A stretch of 64,000 nucleotides of DNA, taken from the NCBI GenBank assembly GCA_025917655.1, contig CP084619.1:1302001-1366000 (forward strand), read 5' to 3'. A model generated the notes under the pieces. That model made no database searches. It saw only the letters and a list, made by a program, of their open reading frames with translations, and had not been told where the DNA came from. The stretch is from Chlorella sorokiniana (Eukaryota; Chlorophyta; Trebouxiophyceae; Chlorellales; Chlorellaceae). Positions within the stretch are counted from its first letter, which is position 1, and every line of letters starts with the position of its first letter. A program made the translations under genes and the position numbers. Shown piece by piece: positions 11,443-23,300 of the stretch.

Positions 11443-14400
11443 ATGTCCGCGCGCTTGCACCTATACACGGGCAGAGACGAGCATCTTGCGGTTGGAGAGA
11501 GCCGTGTGTTCGGTAGGGCCCACACGGGAGGGCCGCAGCCCCAGCCATCGACCGTGAGCAGGTGGGAGCGGCGGCGGTGCTGCTTCCGCCCATGCCACTG
11601 CAGGCTCGAACGTACAGGCCTGCATCTTGTGTCCTGCGCAGGGACCAGTTTCGGCTGGAGTGCCAACGCAGCGGCGTTACAGTCACAAGCCTCAGTGCCG
11701 TCAACCCCACCAAGGTTGTGCTGGCCCGCGGCGGAACCCTGCTCCTCAGCCAAGGTGGGCTTCACGCGGTCGGTGCTTGAGCTGTACCGGCTGTGCATGC
11801 CACAGCAAGGAGCTCCTCCCATAGACGGCAGCATGCTGACCAATTGGGGGCACGGCTCCCTGTTTGGCTGGTGGTGGTGCAGGGGAGACACGTGCCCTGA
11901 GCGCGGGTGACCGGGTGCTGCTGCTGGCGTGCGACGCGTCGATGCACGTGCGGCTGGAGGCTGCCCCGCAGCCTGAAGCGCCCGCGGCAGCAGGCACGAT
12001 GCAGGCGGCCCCAGCGAAAGCGACGGGCAGCCTGACAGCAGCGGCCCAAGCCGCCGCGCGGAGCAGCCGCCAGGCAAGCGCCCGCGCCGGGAGGATGGCG
12101 GGGCGGGTGATGCGCATGGCGGCTCTTCCGAGGCCGCGGGCCCGGGAGCCCAGCAGCCTGCTGTTGCGCGTGGCGCGTTGCAGGCCCGGCCAGGGATGGC
12201 AGTGCAGCGAGCAGGCAGGGGCGGAGGTGGGTGCAGGCCAGGTGGTGCTAGTGCTGGTGGGCGTACAAGGCGCGGGCAAGAGCACCTTTTGCGCCAACCT
12301 AATCCAGCGCACCGCTGCAGAGCAGGGGGCACACCAGCCCGCTGCCCAGCAGCAGCAGCAGCAGCCGGGGGCAGGTGCTGGCAGGCGCTGGGTGCGCGTC
12401 AATCAGGACACCATTGCCGATGGGCGGCCCGGCAGCCGGGGGCAGTGCAGTGGTGGCGGCGGCGGCGGCGGCCTTGGGCGCGCGGCGACAGCGTCCTCAT
12501 CGACCGCACCAACATCGACGCCGACCAGCGGTGGACGTGGGTGGCGCTGGCGCGTCGCCACGGAGCCCAGGTGGGGCCGTGGCGGCCAGGGCACTGGCAC
12601 CGAGGGCAGGGGGGGTCGCAGGCAGACGCTGCGCTCGGCTGGCTGTTGCAAGCGCGGCTCGGGAGCTGCCAGCGGCACACAAAGGCAGCGGGCCTGTGGG
12701 GGGGCTGTTGAGGGGCGGCGGTTTGAATGTCGGGTGTCCAGCGCAGGCGCATTGCCTCTTCATGAAGCTGCCCACCAAGGTTTGCATGGGGCGGGCGGCG
12801 GCGCGGACTGACCACGAAGGACGGGTGCAGGGCCAAGCAGCCTACAAGGCGGGTGAGTGGTTGGCAGGCTTAAGTGGGGCTTCCCACTCGCCGCTTGCCT
12901 CCGCCGCCGCCTGCTGTGAAGCACTCGCAGCGATGCTGCCGCCGCAAGTCAACGTTTCTGCACGGGTGCTGCAGCTTATTTTGATGCTGCGTGCGCCGCG
13001 GCCCCATGCAGTGGGCAGCATGCAGAGGGCGCTGACCGAGGCGGGTGACCCGCAGGGGCGGGAAGGCTTTGCCAGCCTGCTGGTGAGCCGGCCCAGGATC
13101 CCAAGCAGACGCCAGCAGCCAGCAGGGTGGGGCCGGTGGGGGGGTGGGGTCGACGGCTTCCGGCACCAGACGCACCATGCGCTGGCCTCAACCCTGCCAC
13201 GCTGGCGCCAAGCCACACATGCCCACACACCACCGCTGAGCCCGGCTTCCCCTGCTGGCGCCTCTGCCGAAGGTGTGCGAGAGCGATGCGGAGGTGGCGG
13301 CGGCGCTGGAAGCCTGGGCACGGTTCGGGCCCGCGCACCCGACCCTGCAGCCGAGTATGCAGGACTGAAGCCCAGGCCCCGCAAGGTAAACGTCCTGCAC
13401 AACTACTTTGGCAAGACGCAGGCAGCGCCAGCGCCAAGCGAGCAGGTTGCAAAGCGCGCGGGTGCTGCCACCAGCGGCGGCTCCGCTGAGCAGCGGAGAG
13501 AACCAGTGCTGGCAGAGGCGTGTCAGGCGGTGCAGCAGGAGGAGGATGAGAAGCAAGAACTCAGGCAGCAGCCGCAGGCGGCGGAACAAACAGGCCTAGG
13601 CCAGTCGTTTGGCAGGCAGAGCACGCGCACTGGCAACGGAGGCAGCGCGTTCGAGGCCATGATGGCTGCAGCACGCCAGCTGGGCAACCGCGCAGCGCCA
13701 GCTGGACCGTCAGCTCCAGCGGCCGACAAAGTCGCCCCCAGGAAAGGGGAGTCCAGTAGGCACGCTTTTTGGATGCCGGGCGCCCTGGGCCAGAAGCCTG
13801 GTTGCCATTGCCGCCAACCCGGAGAGGTAAGCGGCTGCGTAGCCGGGCGATGGTGCCAGGTGGCCTCATGCTCATGGCGGGCTTCATCCCCTCCCCCCCA
13901 AAAAACCGCCGTCATGGCCTGGCCCCTACTTCCCTTCCCTCAGCCCACAGTGTTCCCCTTCTGTGCGCGTGTTTGCAGCTGCCGCGCCGCCCAGCCGCAC
14001 TTATGGTACGACGAGCGCTGCGTGTGGCTGGCAGACAAGTTCCCCAAGGTGCGGCGGGGAGGAGGCACATGCAGGGCTGTGCTCCAGGGCCGCGACTCCG
14101 CAGGCACAGCCGCCCTGCGCGTCGGCACAGCGCAGCAGGCTGCAGGCGCAAGCGCGGCCCACGCCCCTGCGCCCGCAGGCCCGGCAGCACTGGCTGGTGG
14201 TGGCGAGGAGGCGCGGCTGGGGGGCCGCTGGACCTGTCTGCCGCCGACGTGCCGCAGCTGGAGCACATGCTGGTGGGGTGTGGCGGCTGGCTGCCCTGGG
14301 CGTGGGAGTCATGTGCTGGATGCCCTGTGGGCCCGACGATTGCCGACGACGAAAGGGAAGGGGCCGTTGCATGTCCTTGCTCATGCTCTGCCATCCCCCT

Positions 14401-14997
14401 CGCTGCACGGGGCTCCCCTGCGAGAGCTGCGCCCGCCTCTCTCGCACCAGCCTTCGTGCTCCTGTATCTCGCCCCTGTGCAGGCGGTTGCCCGGGATCGC
14501 ATCACTGCGCTCAAGGCGGCCGAGCCTGGCCTGCAGTTCCGTTGCGGCTTCCACGCAGTGCCGTCGCTGCTCCAGCTGCACATGCACGTGATCAGCCAGG
14601 TGCGTGGCAGCAAGCGGCTGCGGCCGCAAGGCGTTGCGGAGCGCCTGCGTGTCCCTGGTTGCCACCCCGCCTTGCTGCTGGCAAACCGCTGCTTGCCTTC
14701 CCAAACCTGTGCCTTGCATGCCCGCTGGCCCCCCTCCAGGACTTGAACTCCACGGGGCTGAAGCACAAGAAGCACTGGAACAGCTTCGCCAGCGCATTCT
14801 TCCTGGATGCTGAGTGGGTGCTGGCCCAGCTGCGCTCACCCGAAGGGCGTCTGCGCTACTCGCCCCACGACAAGGAGGCGCTGCTGAAGGGCGAGCTGCG
14901 GTGCCACCGCTGCGGCAGCCCACAGGCCAACATGCCCAGACTCAAGGCGCACATCGCTGCCTGCACTGCACCGCTGTCGCAGGGCCGGCTGTACTAA
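11443..14997 (+). CDS. APTX: FHA + polynucleotide-kinase-like + aprataxin HIT/zinc-finger protein
   Basis: This is a predicted nuclear DNA single-strand-break repair protein. An FHA domain comes first: RVFGRAHTGG and TVSR (11509-11560), then across an intron DQFRLECQRSGVTVTSLSAV (11643-11702), VNPTKVV and AGDRVLLLACD (about 11906). A P-loop kinase domain follows: VLVLVGVQGAGKSTFCANLI (12244-12303), WVRVNQDTI (12391) and VLIDRTNIDADQRW (about 12493). Its C-terminal part resembles plant APTX. After a low-complexity linker, the HIT domain runs from LWYDERCVWLADKFPK (about 14002) through FRCGFHAVPSLLQLHMHVIS (14537-14596) and LKHKKHWNSFASAFFLDAEW. A C2H2-like finger (CHRCGS and HIAAC, about 14902-14970) precedes stop 14997. 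The nucleophile His is kept; the first HIT His is Gln. The linker holds no macro domain. Several frame breaks (about 12444, 12477, 14210) look like single-base indels. ATG 11443 is the likely start. Confidence 0.8.
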
Positions 14998-15313
14998 GGC
15001 TGAATGCAGGCCAGCGCCTAGCATGTGGCAATCCGTGGGAATGGGAGGGGCATCACGTCGGAGGAGGGTGGCGGCAGGGGCAGCCGACTGCAACGGCCAG
15101 GGCAGGCACTGACGTGTGCACCCCTCAGGGCGCATGCTGGCTGTCCTTGAAGCACAAAAAAAGATGATGAGGAGGTCCTGCTGCGGTTCACGATCAATTC
15201 TAGGCGCTCGGGTGAAGCTGCAGCGTAGGTGAAGCGAGGAAGAAGCGGCGGGCACCTGGCTAAAAGCACTCCCCTTTTCGCTCTCTATCCTTCTCGTCGT
15301 CTCTTGTACCTGT

Positions 15314-15320
15314 GATATAA
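15314..15320 (+). promoter_or_regulatory. Possible TATA-like element
   Basis: GATATAA lies about 30 bases before the start codon at 15347. That leaves little room for a 5' UTR, so it may be fortuitous. Confidence 0.25.
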
Positions 15321-15346
15321 AGCTCTGTCGGTGACTTCTAGAAAAG

Positions 15347-17726
15347 ATGAGTCCTTCCCGAGCCCTTGTCGGCCTCGCGGCACTGGCGCTCTCTGCGTTG
15401 CTGGTGCCGCTTGCAGTAGCAAGACCCATCTCAGGTGAGTGTAACGAGGCGTAAGCGGCTCACACAAGCTGGGTGTGGGCACCTTGTAGCATGGTCCTCA
15501 ATTGGCATGGCCGCCAACCCAGCTGCCTCAAGTCTGCTCTATGTTGCGGTCCAGGCCAGTCATTGTTGTACATCGCCTGCCGCGGGAGCCCGACACCCGC
15601 TGGCCTCTGTCACGCGGGCTTGTTGTCCACACTGCCGCCCCGTCCTTTGCCTGCCCTCACGCTTAACCCCTCACAACCCCCGCCTGCAGGGGCACGCACC
15701 CTGCAACAGGACGACCTGTTGGACACGCAGTCAGTGTGGCTGAACTACACCAATGAACCCAACACCTTTTACCTGGGACCAGTTGTCATCGATGCGTCGG
15801 CCGCCGACTCGGAGTCGTCGTGCGCCGCTCGCTGCAACGCCGACAATACCTGCTATTGGTGGACTTTTTGCCCCGTGCTGGAGGGCTGCGAGGCGCTGCT
15901 GTACTGCAACGTGACGGACGCCGCCACCCCGCAGCTGCTGCCCGGGGGCACCTGCTTGCTCTCTGCTGAGGCTGTGCCCGATCGCATCGCCAACAACGCC
16001 ATGGGCGGCGCTGCTGTGGCCTGGTCTGGCGGCAAGTACTCGCCGCAGGCAGGCTCCAGCGATGCTGCGGGCAGCGTTGGAACTGAAAGCGGTGCGGCAT
16101 TGTCGCCAGAAGACGACATCACCAGCCTCAGCCAGATTGCCGGTGCGTGGCCGCTGCCAGCGATCGCGTTCACAACAGCCTGGTATGGAAAGCAACCTTT
16201 GCGCTGTTTCACATGCTTGCACATGCTTGACTGCCTCCACGCCTGCCTCACCTCGCAGACCTGCTCTTCGGCGGCGGCGGCAGCCGCAGGCTGCACCAGG
16301 CCGGCAGCCCTGCCCCGTCTCCGCAGGTGAGCTGCCGGGGTCGTAGGTTGTGCCCGTGGTGCTGAGTGTGCATCAGGGCAGCCCACTGATGAACCCCCCG
16401 TCCCCACACACACACACACACTCACACACCACCCCGCTTGTCCACCCATCCTGTGCAGGGGGCGGCCATCCAGGACACGTCCAACCCCATCTGGGACACC
16501 TTTGCTTTCTACCCCGCCTCCTTCGCCCGCGGCCCCGACGTGCTGCCCACCACCCTGACCGACACCCCGGAGCAGTGCGCGGCGGCGTGCGCCGAGGAGC
16601 CGCTGTGCCGCCAGTGGGCGTGGTGCCCGGCTGGATCCACCGACGGGTGAGCCCCTCAGCCGGAGACACTTGCCTGGTGCTCGGTCCGCCTGGCCGGGCC
16701 CCCTCTGCATCGCGTGCGTGTGCGTGTCTTCCCAGCCCTGCAAGGATGCCTCACGCTTCCCCTGCCGTTAACCCCTGTCGTCCCCGCAGCTGCGAGGCTC
16801 TGGAAATGTGCGACCTGTCCGCCGACGCAACCCCCACCCGCGTCGCCGCCGGCACCTGCCTGCCCAGCTACGATGCGGCGGCGGGCGAGGCGACCGGGCG
16901 TACCGCCTACCTGCTGCTGCGCGGTGACAACGTGCCCTGGGCCAGCGGGGAGCTGCTGGCCGGTGGCCCCGCCGGCGCACCCGCTGCCGCCCCCAGCCCG
17001 GTCCTCTCCCACCTATCCCCGAGCCGAGCTCGCCCTCTCCCTCCCCGGACGCGTCCCCGGAGCCCTCCTCCCCCTCTCCCTCCCCGGATGCGTCCCCGGA
17101 GCCCTCCTCTCCCACCCCCACCCCCGACGGCCAGTGCCCCGAGGGCACCAAGAACTGCGGCGGCTCCAACGGCCTGCTCTGCATCCTGACCAACCAGGAC
17201 CGCATGGTGCGGGGCCAGCCGCCCTGCGCCCTGCAGGCATGCCTCTTGGTGCAGCAGCCTAGGTTTAGGGCAACAGCTGCGGCGGGCCCGGCCTACCACC
17301 CCGACCCTGCCTGAACCCCGGCCCGCCTGCTCCTGCCTGCCCGCAGAACTGCGGCACCTGCGGCTTCATGTGCGGCCCTGAGGAGTCGTGCATCGGCGGC
17401 ATCTGCATGTGCCCGGGGGCGGGCGCAAGTGCGGCACCAGCTGCGCCAACATCCTGCTGGACACTTACAACTGGTGAGGCGCGGGCGGGGCTGAACCTGG
17501 CGTGCCCACCAGGGGAAGGGGCCTCTCAGGCACAGCAGCCGTCGGCGGTGGAGGCAGCTTGCTGTGGACGTGCCCAGCTGGGGGATGTTTTGACGGCTTT
17601 GCCGCCCTGCTGTCGTCCTGATGACAACCGCCTTCCACCCCGCCCCCTCCTCCACCCACGCGCAGCGGCTTCTGCGGCAACGCCTGCTCCTTGGGCCAAA
17701 ACTGCGTCGGAGGGGTCTGCTACTGA
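15347..17726 (+). CDS. Secreted Cys-rich protein with Stig1-like C-terminus
   Basis: This is a probable cell-wall or secreted protein. A clear signal peptide starts at ATG 15347 (LVGLAALALSALLVPLAVA) and the first intron begins at 15435. Two related Cys-rich units follow: CAARCNADNTCYWWTFCP (about 15820) and CAAACAEEPLCRQWAWCP (about 16576), each continuing to a GCEAL motif and so PAN/Apple-like. A Ser/Pro/Glu-rich linker with a 39-base tandem repeat (17032-17110) leads to a C-terminal module like plant stigma-specific Stig1: NCGTCGFMCGPEESCIGG (about 17346), then NCGFCGNACSLGQNCVGG split by an intron, with stop TGA at 17724-17726. Two frame slips of one base occur at C/G runs (17008-17010 and 17415-17419). 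The role is unknown; adhesion or wall assembly is inference. Confidence 0.8.
17032..17110. repeat. 39-base tandem repeat encoding a Ser-Pro-rich linker
   Basis: Two copies with a period of 39 bases encode PSPDASPEPSSPS-type units in the secreted protein. Pro/Ser-rich linkers of this kind are typical of hydroxyproline-rich algal wall glycoproteins. Confidence 0.8.
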
Positions 17727-18119
17727 ACCCTGCGCCATAACGCGCCATGCGGCCAGAGCGGCCCATTTTGCGAACGCATGCAAGCATACCAAGTCCCCCA
17801 GCACGCTTATCCTTGTCAGGCACAAGACCCTCCATCATCATTGCACAGCTATATTGACTATGTGTACATCCTTGCTCGTTATGTCTGTTTGCCACGATTC
17901 CCAGGTGTCGACTCATCCATCGGTGCTCCGCTCATTGACGGATTTTGCGCTGCACACTTCATTAATCACGATCCTTCATCCTACTCTCCCTTTTTACCGT
18001 GTTTACCCTTCGCCCTGCTTCCCTTTATCTGCCTTGCCTGCTTTGTCGGTTGTGAAGCAACTTGCACATTGTCACCAGCAGCAGATGCAACATCTACGAT
18101 GCAGCGCCATGTGGCCGGG
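17727..18119. other. Convergent 3' UTR region
   Basis: This AT-richer stretch lies between two convergent stop codons, that of the Stig1-like gene (+) and the F-box/LRR gene (-). No supported gene or repeat is seen. Confidence 0.5.
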
Positions 18120-20050
18120 TCACACCACCCGCACCTCTGGGATGTGGTTCCGCAGCGCGAGCAGCGCCGCCTGCGCCTCAAGGCCCTCCTGCCGCTCGGG
18201 GGCCCAGCCGCAGGCTCGTCAGCGCGGGCAGCGCCAGCAGCACCTCTGCGTCTGCCGCCGACAGCTCCAGCCGCTCGTTGCACTCCAGGCTGAGGCGGCG
18301 CAGGCAGGAGGCTGCGGACAGCGCGGGGCAGGCGCGAGAAGTCGTTGCCAGCCAGATCCAGGTGCACCAGCTCTGCAGCAGGGCAGCGGGGCGGCGCTCA
18401 ACCGTCGGGGCTCGGCATCAGGAGGAAAGACTGGCGTGGGGGATCAGGACGCTGCAAGGGCACGCTTCAATGCCCTCGCCGCGCCGCTGCCCCGCTGCGC
18501 CGCCCCACCTGCCAGGTAGGGCCCTGGGGGCAGGTGCCGCAGGTTGTTTGCCCGGAAAGAAAGGGCGGTGATGCCGCGCAGGGCGGTGACGAAGCGCGGC
18601 ATCGCGCCGCTCTCGGGCAGCGCGCCCAGCAGGGTGAGGCGGCGCAGTGCGGGGGCGGCTCGCACCAGCGCCGCCGCAGAGCGGGTGGAGCAGCTGGAGA
18701 GCTTGAGGGAGGTGGTGGCTTCAAGGCAAACGCAGCCCGCACACCAATCCTCGTCCAGCCAGCAGAAGTAGAGCTCCAGCGACCTCAGAGCGGCGCCGCG
18801 GGGCAGCAACGCCGCCAGCAGCGGCGCCAGCGGCGCGTGGGTCACCCGCGCGCGTACCACCTCCAGCACATGCTGCGCCGCTGAAAGGGCGGCACCCTCG
18901 TCCCCGTCTCCGTAGCTGTGCCCTGCTGGCGCCTCGCTGGCAACGAGGTCGGTTTCTTCTGCCGCGTGGAAGCAACAGCTGTGCATCACAACGCCCTCCA
19001 GCTGGTCAGGAAGCAAAGCGGGACAGGCAGCGGGGGTTCCATTCATCAGATAACCTGCCAGCAGCGCCGCCACCCATCGGCGCAGGGCAGCAAGCAAGCC
19101 TCAATGCAGCGAGCGGTCCTCTGCGCGCACCCTCCACGCAGCCGCTTGCCCCTGCCTCACCTCCACGCATCCCTGGGGACAGGAGAAGGCAAACGCCTCC
19201 AGCGCAGCAAATGCGGCGGGGGCGGGGGCGCAGCAGGGCGCCCGCCCCCGACGTATCGACCAGCTCCAGATGCTTCAGGTGGTGCAGCTCCCGCAGGCTG
19301 TCCAAACGGTTGCTTGCCTCGTGCTGCTCCCGCTCTTTGCAGCTCAAGGGGCCGCGAAGGCGCAGCTCAGAGAGGCGAGTCAGTCGCGCAAGGCCAGCTG
19401 CGATGGGCAGCAGCGGGCTGACCGCGTGCAGGGACAAGCGCTGCAGATGCGTGAGGAGGGGCACTGCCTCTGTGAGCTGGTCATGAGGGCTGCCGCTCGT
19501 GAGGCTCAAGCTGGTCAGGCTAGAACAGCGGCGCAGGGACGCCGCTGCACCCAGCGCGTCGAGTGAGCGTGCAGCGTGCAGCTCAAGGCTGCGCAGCTGG
19601 CCACACATCAGCAGCTGCAGCAGGCAGCCGCACTGGATGGCCTGCTCGGGGTTGCAGCTGGAGGCCTGTGCCACGAGCACAGTCGCCGCCGCCACAAACG
19701 CGCCAACCTGAGACAGCTGGCGAAGCTGCACCTTAAACCAGCCCTGCTGCTGCTCCGCTGTCAGGTTGGAAAGTGATGGGATGCTCAGGCAGATGTGCTG
19801 CCAGAGCAAGGGCTCTGAATAGAAGACGCTGCGCCAGCGCCTGCACACCCGGGGCAGCCACCGCCTGCAAGGAGCGCAGAGACAGGGCGCCGTCGCCAGA
19901 CTGTCCTTGGTGTCGGCACCTGCCATGTCGCCACTGGCGCATTCACCTTTGCGGCCGTCTGACGAGCCCGAAAATGTGGCCAAGGTGGGAATCGGTGAGA
20001 GCGTGTATGCCGGTAGTCGGAAGCCCTGCTTCCTCGACAGCGGCAGCCAT
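18120..20050 (-). CDS. F-box/leucine-rich-repeat protein
   Basis: This is a probable substrate receptor of an SCF ubiquitin ligase. Exon 1 starts at ATG 20050 (MAAAVEEAGL, then LTDSHLGHIFGLVRR). It splices cleanly across an intron (about 19946-19868) to RWLPRVCRRWRSVFYSEPLL, which together form an F-box. LRR blocks follow: LRSLELHAARSLDALGAAA, LTSLSLTSG, LQRLSLHAV, LSELRLRGPL and LKHLELVD (about 19630-19270). After an intron come LRSLELYFCWLDEDWC, LRRLTLLGALPESGA, ITALSFRANNLRHLP and LDLAGNDFSRLP (about 18800-18320). The C-terminus is ALRNHIPEVRVV with TGA at 18120-18122. Two one-base frame slips (about 18325 and 18200) interrupt the last repeats. The target is unknown. Confidence 0.82.
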
Positions 20051-20217
20051 AGTCTCGTATACAATCGAGAACCGTCTGTCCTCGGAACAGCACAGGGCAG
20101 ATCGTGAACAAACATGAGTCGAGTGCCCCCAGCACCGCCGTCGCTGTGCTGGCAACCTGTACGTGGCGCATCATGGCTGCTCAAGAGCCCCTAGCAGGCA
20201 GGCCGTGTTACATCATG

Positions 20218-20222
20218 GTTGC
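20218..20222 (-). terminator. Putative poly(A) signal TGTAA of the bromodomain gene
   Basis: Minus-strand TGTAA lies about 155 bases beyond the proposed stop at 20374. Confidence 0.4.
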
Positions 20223-20373
20223 AGTGAAGGGGGCAGTGCTTGTAGGTGACTGTAAGGAATGCGACAGAGGAGCGGTCAACACGGGAACAAGAAGTGGGAG
20301 CGGAAACAGGCAGCAGAAGGGCTATCAGCTATACAGAGAGGTGCAGGGGCAAGGCGCAGCGCCATCCGTTGGC

Positions 20374-23300
20374 TCACGGCTTTGGGGGCCGTGCAGCGGG
20401 CTGCGCCATGCCCGGCATGAGGCCGGGCAGCATGCCGGGAATCATGCCGGGGCACCCGGTTTGGCGCCCGCGCCGCCTGGCAGCATGCCCGGCTGCATGC
20501 CGGGCGCCATCATCATGATGGGCGGCTGGCCGGGCTGTATCAGGAAGGGCACCATGCCCGAGGGCGTGGCCATGAGCGTGATGGTGGCGCCTGGAGGCAG
20601 CCCTGCCGGCCGCCCAGGCAGCATGCCGGCCATGCCCTGAGGCCGCCCCGCCGCCGCCGCCTGCATCAAGAGCTGCTGCTGCGCCATCATGGTGGCGGGC
20701 GGCATGGAGCCGGCGGGCATGCCCGCCGTTCCAGCCGGCCGCGGGGCGGAGCCGCCGGGGGTCGGGGCTGCCGGCGGCGGCGGCGGCGGCGGCAGCACCA
20801 CCTTCTTGGCCAGCTCCTGCTGCAGCGCGCGCTCCGCCGCCTCGTCCGCGGCAGTGCTGGCCCGCGCCCTGCGCAGCACCAGCTCCCGTGCGCGCCCGAC
20901 AGCCCCGCCGCAAAGCGCGCCAGGCTCAGCGCGTACATGCCGGGCGGCAGCCAGGGGTTGACGGGGCGCAGCACCTCCCGCCCGGGGCCCCACGCCACGC
21001 CCTCCGCGTTGCAGCCGGCGCCCAGGCCCCGCCAGCGCGCCATGTTGGCGTCCCGCACCGGCCGCCTGAGACGATGGGGAGGCAGGGTGGCACAAGCCGC
21101 TGAGAGGCGCTGTGAAGGGCGCTTGGGTTGCCCTGCACGGTTGGGCAGTGCGCCGGCCCAACCCTCTGCATCTCCAAGCTCCCCGCCAGCTGCTTTGGGC
21201 CCCCCACCCACCCCCTCACACCCACCTGAAGCTGTTGCGAATGTTTTCGTCCTCCCCCTCGTCGTACGACGACTCCAGCCCCGCCTTCTTGAGCACCTTG
21301 GCCTCCTGCGCGCGCGCTGCTCAGCCCTGCTCGGAGGCAGGCAGAGAGCAGGAGGGCACAAGGGGGTGGTGAAGGCGGGGAGCGAGTGGCAGGGAGCTGC
21401 ACGCCTGGCACACGCCGCAACCCTGCCTGCATCACTTCCGCACCTTGGCTGAGCCAGCGAGCTAGCTGCAACAGCCCTGCAGGCTCTGCATGAGCCCCGA
21501 CTCTGCTGTCCCCGTCTCTCCGCAAACACCCCCACCCCACCCCCACATACCTGGCCTTGGCTCGGAGTGCCTCCCGCTCGGCTCGCTGCTGCGCCTTGAC
21601 CGCCGCGTTGTGCTTGCGCGTGATGGTGGCGCTGCTGCGGAAGTCGGTCTTGCCCTGCCTGCGGCGCGGGACAGGCACGCGCCGCGGCGCAGCCGTGTGG
21701 GCAGTGTGTCCAAGCACCACCCTTGCCCCCTGCTCCCCATCCACTCCCCCAGCGGCCCTCCTCCTTCCTGATACGCCCCTCCCCCCTCAAGCTCACATGG
21801 CCAGCTCCACTATTCGGTCGCACTGCCCCATCAGCAGCTTGGCGTAGTTGTGCACGTTGCCGCCCTCCGCGTTGTACGTCAACGCGTTGCTGAACATCAG
21901 GCTGCGGCAGAGGGGCGGGCGCGGCGGGAGAGAGAAAGTTGGGTGTGGGTGGGTGTGACGGGGAGGGTAGGGGGCGGCACCAGCCTGCAGGAGGGCGCCT
22001 CGTGGATGCTCGGGCGGATGCCGCTCACCGCATGTCTGCGCGCAGCGCCTCCCACGAGTCGTACTCGTCGCGCTGCGCCTTGGAGCGCATGGTGGAGAAG
22101 TCCATGGGGCGCTTGATCACGGAGAAGTAGCCGGGGGCCTGGGGGAGGGTTGGGGGTTGTGTGTATGTGTGTGTGTGGGGGGATGCAGGGGGTGAAGACG
22201 GTTGGGGGGATGCAGGGGGTGAAGACGGTTGGGGTAAATGCAAGGGGGTGAGTGAAGACGGTTGGGGTGGAAGGCGTGCACCCAGCGGGAGGCGCTTCGG
22301 CTGCACGGCCTGGCAGGCGCTTGCATGACAGGAAGGGCGTCGTCGCAGCAAGCCCGGCACAGCAGGCTCGGCGCAGGCAGGCGGCGGCTGGGCGCTGCGG
22401 CTCACGATGGCCTCCGTCACAGGCTCCTTGAACATGCTGTGCACGTCCTTCTTCTGGCACCGCGCCAGCAGCCGCTCAAAGTCCTCCTTGCGGGGGGCCC
22501 CACCGGGCCCGACGGCACCGGCGGCAGCTTGGCGGCGGGGGCAGCGGCGTACGTGTCTTCGCGGGCCTGCGGGGGGCAGGGTGGAGGGAGCGGGGGCATG
22601 CGCGCGCATGGGCGGCGAGGCAGCTGCGGGGGCTGAGCTGCGAGCAGCGGCAGCGGCAGCCCGGTGCCAGCGTGAACCGCACGTGACGGTGCCGCACTCA
22701 CGGCCTCCCCTCCACCCTCACCTCGGTTCCAGCGGTGTCTGCGATGATGGCACCGCCGCCGGCCCCCGTGCGCGCATCTGACGGCGCGGGTACGCCCGCC
22801 GACAGGCCCAGCCCTGTGGAGGAGGGTGCTGGGTCGGCGCCGCGCGCGTGGCTGCTGCGCAGGTGGAAGGTGCGGGCGCCACCGGCTCGTCTGGGTCAAA
22901 GTCCTCCAGGTCATCTATGCCCAAGTCCCTGCAGGGGTTGCAGGCAGCGAAAGCGGCGGGGCGGGAGTTCGGGAGGGGCCGAGGCAGGCAGGCGGCGGCA
23001 GGCAGGTGCGCCCGTGCGGCGGGTGGGAGGCCGGGATGGGCTGGCTGCGAGTGCGTGGCCGCCTGCCCGAGGCCCACCCAGCCCCCACCTCAGCTCCTTG
23101 AGCTCGCTGCGAGAGCGCTTGGGCCGCCGGGCGGCGGGGGCTCCCTCCAGCGAGAAGTCGTCGTCAAAGTCGTCGTCGTCGGCCAGGCGCCGCTTCTTGC
23201 GCGGACCGCCGCCGGGCTTGGCGCCAGGCTTGCCCTTCGGTGCCTTGGCTTTGGGCCGCTTCAAGCCGCCGCCACCAACCACGGGACCCACGGTCGGCAG

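Noticed and set aside
13330-13960. Macro domain expected between kinase and HIT in plant-type APTX
   Set aside because: The stretch translates to an Ala/Gln/Glu-rich linker without macro-domain motifs.
12375-14591. 738-residue continuous open frame
   Set aside because: It runs through introns and alternates between real exon frames and shadow frames of the FHA-kinase-HIT gene, so it is not one protein.
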